64,000 nt of DNA from Paenarthrobacter histidinolovorans (GTDB lineage Bacteria > Actinomycetota > Actinomycetes > Actinomycetales > Micrococcaceae), in the NCBI RefSeq assembly GCF_014647595.1, contig NZ_BMPM01000003.1:186001-250000 (forward strand). Direction: 5' to 3'. The position numbers were made by a program, and so were the translations under genes. Below are positions 62,916 to 64,000 of this stretch, piece by piece. The notes beneath the pieces are model-generated. The model had not been told where the DNA came from. It was given only the letters and a program-made list of their open reading frames with translations, and did no database searches. Each line of letters starts with the position of its first letter. Position 1 is the stretch's first letter.

Positions 62916-64000
62916 TTAGAGCTGCCATCCGGCATTTGTCAGGCTTATTGGGGAGTCGAACCCATACAAGTTGCCGACATCTGTTAGCCCTGGCTCTGGT
63001 GTGGCGGCTTGGGTGATTTCTTGCCGTAGGTGGTCCCACTGCGCTCGCTGTTCCCATTCCCAGTCCGCCGGAGTCGGACCAAGGGCGAGTGCCGCGCTAT
63101 TGACGCCCCACCGATCCCGGTACACCGCCACATCACGGAGCATTGCGGCCGCCTCCAACGGATCTGCACCGGCCTCGATGTCTTTTCGCAATAGTGTGGC
63201 CCATTCAGGGTCATCGAGTAGAACCGCGTTGGCGACGTGCTCCGCACGGTTCCCAATCCGCCGTCGTACTTGGTCCAGCAACGCTGTGAGGTCTGCGCGA
63301 TCTATCGGCAGCTGCTCAGTCAACGGATCGATGGGTGATGGGGGCATCGCCGAGCAGAACCTGCGAAGCCGGGCATGGGCAAGTGCGGTTAGGTCCCGTG
63401 CCTTGGCTTCTGAGCCCAGAACCTCGTCCAAGGTGCTCAGGGCTCCCGGACGATTGACGTCGCTGGCACGTCGCCAGGCAGCGACCGTGGCGCCCCAAGC
63501 TGGAGATTCGCGCATCTCCTCAGAGCGGCCGGGCATAGGACTGTCGATAGCTTTCGAGAGATCCATACCCGCAGCGATTTGAGCCAGGTAATCGTACTCG
63601 CGGCTCAGACGCTCGAGGCTGTCGGCGTGCTGCCGTTCGAAGTCCCGTACCTCGTGAGCCGTTCGCTCCGCACCCTCAGCAGCAAGGACCTCGCCAAGGA
63701 TCACCCGCCAGTTCGAACGGGCACTCGGGTCCAGGATCTCGTCCTCGTCCGGGTCGTTCTCGCTGACATAGGCCGTGTTGGAGTGCCGGCCCCGGGTCAT
63801 GCTGACATACAGCAGTTCCCGCGTGAGGCGCCCAGGGGTGACGACGGTGTGGCCGGTGTCGACAGTGAGGCCTTGACTGCGATGGGCTGTGGTGGCGTAG
63901 CCCAGCTCCAGGGATGATTCCACATAACTGCTCGGCAAGAGTAGGGCAGCTCCGGTGTCTTTACGTATCGCATTTAGAGCACCTTGGCGTCTACTGACTC
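62916..64000 (-). CDS. traA: MobF-type (TraA-like) conjugative relaxase-helicase, C-terminal part, 5' end outside window
   Basis: The frame is open to the right edge; about 361 residues are visible. Near the edge it reads LELGYATTAHRSQGLTVDTG and ELLYVSMTRGRHSNTAYVSE, which are helicase motifs V and VI of superfamily 1 helicases as found in MobF relaxases (TraA/TraI). The remaining ~270 residues are a helical tail. The relaxase catalytic Tyr/His domain must lie beyond 64000. The protein would nick at oriT and unwind the strand for transfer. It is transcribed opposite to the T4SS operon. Confidence 0.85.
   Translation of the reverse strand, partial: VSRRQGALNAIRKDTGAALLLPSSYVESSLELGYATTAHRSQGLTVDTGHTVVTPGRLTRELLYVSMTRGRHSNTAYVSENDPDEDEILDPSARSNWRVILGEVLAAEGAERTAHEVRDFERQHADSLERLSREYDYLAQIAAGMDLSKAIDSPMPGRSEEMRESPAWGATVAAWRRASDVNRPGALSTLDEVLGSEAKARDLTALAHARLRRFCSAMPPSPIDPLTEQLPIDRADLTALLDQVRRRIGNRAEHVANAVLLDDPEWATLLRKDIEAGADPLEAAAMLRDVAVYRDRWGVNSAALALGPTPADWEWEQRAQWDHLRQEITQAATPEPGLTDVGNLYGFDSPISLTNAGWQL

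Larger units (their letters stand above)
35739..64000. mobile_element. Integrative and conjugative element, left end at tRNA-Leu, right end outside window
   Basis: A tyrosine integrase adjoins a tRNA 3' end, followed by a probable excisionase-like gene, regulators of mobile-element type (ImmA/IrrE, XRE/EspR-like), a toxin-antitoxin module, a T4SS gene set (VirB2-, VirB6-, SCO6880-, VirB4-like), a VirD4 coupling protein, an ArdC-like protein, SSB and a MobF-type relaxase. Gene order changes sharply from core metabolism to accessory genes at the tRNA. The left border is inferred as the end of tRNA-Leu. No second copy of the tRNA 3' end was seen, so attR is expected beyond 64000. Confidence 0.88.

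Overview
The window looks like a high-GC actinobacterial chromosome of the Arthrobacter/Paenarthrobacter type (Micrococcaceae). The basis is the gene order and family content: sseA-sufE, a TIGR03085 protein, TIGR02234 and HGxxPAAW proteins inside the trp cluster, an ANTAR regulator of the PdtaR type, a PnuX-like gene behind an FMN riboswitch, many GTG starts and ATGA overlaps. The genus is an inference from gene order and composition; no search was run.

Positions 1-35660 are ordinary core chromosome. 1-5.6 kb: sufE (cut by the edge) and sseA, zapE, a BenE-type transporter, a small MT0933-type protein and an APC amino-acid permease. 5.75-6.75 kb: six tRNA genes on the minus strand (Gly-GCC three times, Val-GAC twice, Cys-GCA), including an exact tandem duplication of a Gly-Val pair, and one Val-CAC gene on the plus strand. 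6.9-11.8 kb: a PD-(D/E)XK-like protein, then def-fmt-rsmB with overlapping ends and rpe. 11.9-16.5 kb: an FMN riboswitch followed by pnuX-ribD-ribE-ribB-ribA-ribH, a full riboflavin operon with a probable importer. 16.6-25.7 kb: hisE-hisG-hisF, then hisI-trpE-TIGR02234-HGxxPAAW-trpC-trpB-trpA. 25.7-34.7 kb: lgt, gltB-gltD (glutamate synthase, supplying glutamate as amino donor) and pyk. pdtaR faces pyk across a hairpin terminator.

From tRNA-Leu(CAA) at 35.7 kb to the right edge lies an integrative and conjugative element (ICE). It starts with a tyrosine integrase directly behind the tRNA, followed by a probable excisionase-type protein, a degraded serine resolvase, and cargo or regulatory genes: an AlbA_2 (Schlafen-type) protein, a DUF2971 protein, a membrane-anchored protein with a paralogue near 61.5 kb, and a protein with a HEPN-like Rx4H motif. 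A tightly overlapped four-gene operon follows (ImmA/IrrE-like peptidase, multi-pass membrane protein, EspR-like regulator, alpha/beta hydrolase), preceded by a perfect 30-bp palindrome. Next are a second EspR-like/ArsR-like convergent pair and a sigma-factor-like gene with a good promoter. The transfer genes occupy 48.7-64 kb: a possible VirB8-like protein, an NlpC/P60 hydrolase, VirB2-, VirB6/TrbL-, SCO6880-, VirB4- and VirD4/TraG-type proteins, a DUF4913-like protein, an ArdC-like antirestriction protein, SSB, and the 3' part of a MobF (TraA-type) relaxase-helicase cut by the edge. The right end of the element is outside the window.

The two most interesting systems are both in the element. 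One is a three-gene minus-strand module at 50.6-51.9 kb that reads as toxin (RelE/HigB-like), antitoxin (HigA-like) and SecB-like chaperone, i.e. a candidate chaperone-controlled toxin-antitoxin (TAC) system, with a palindromic operator over the toxin start codon. The other is the ImmA-membrane protein-EspR-hydrolase operon, which I infer may be a membrane-coupled switch controlling the element, by analogy with ImmA/ImmR of ICEBs1.
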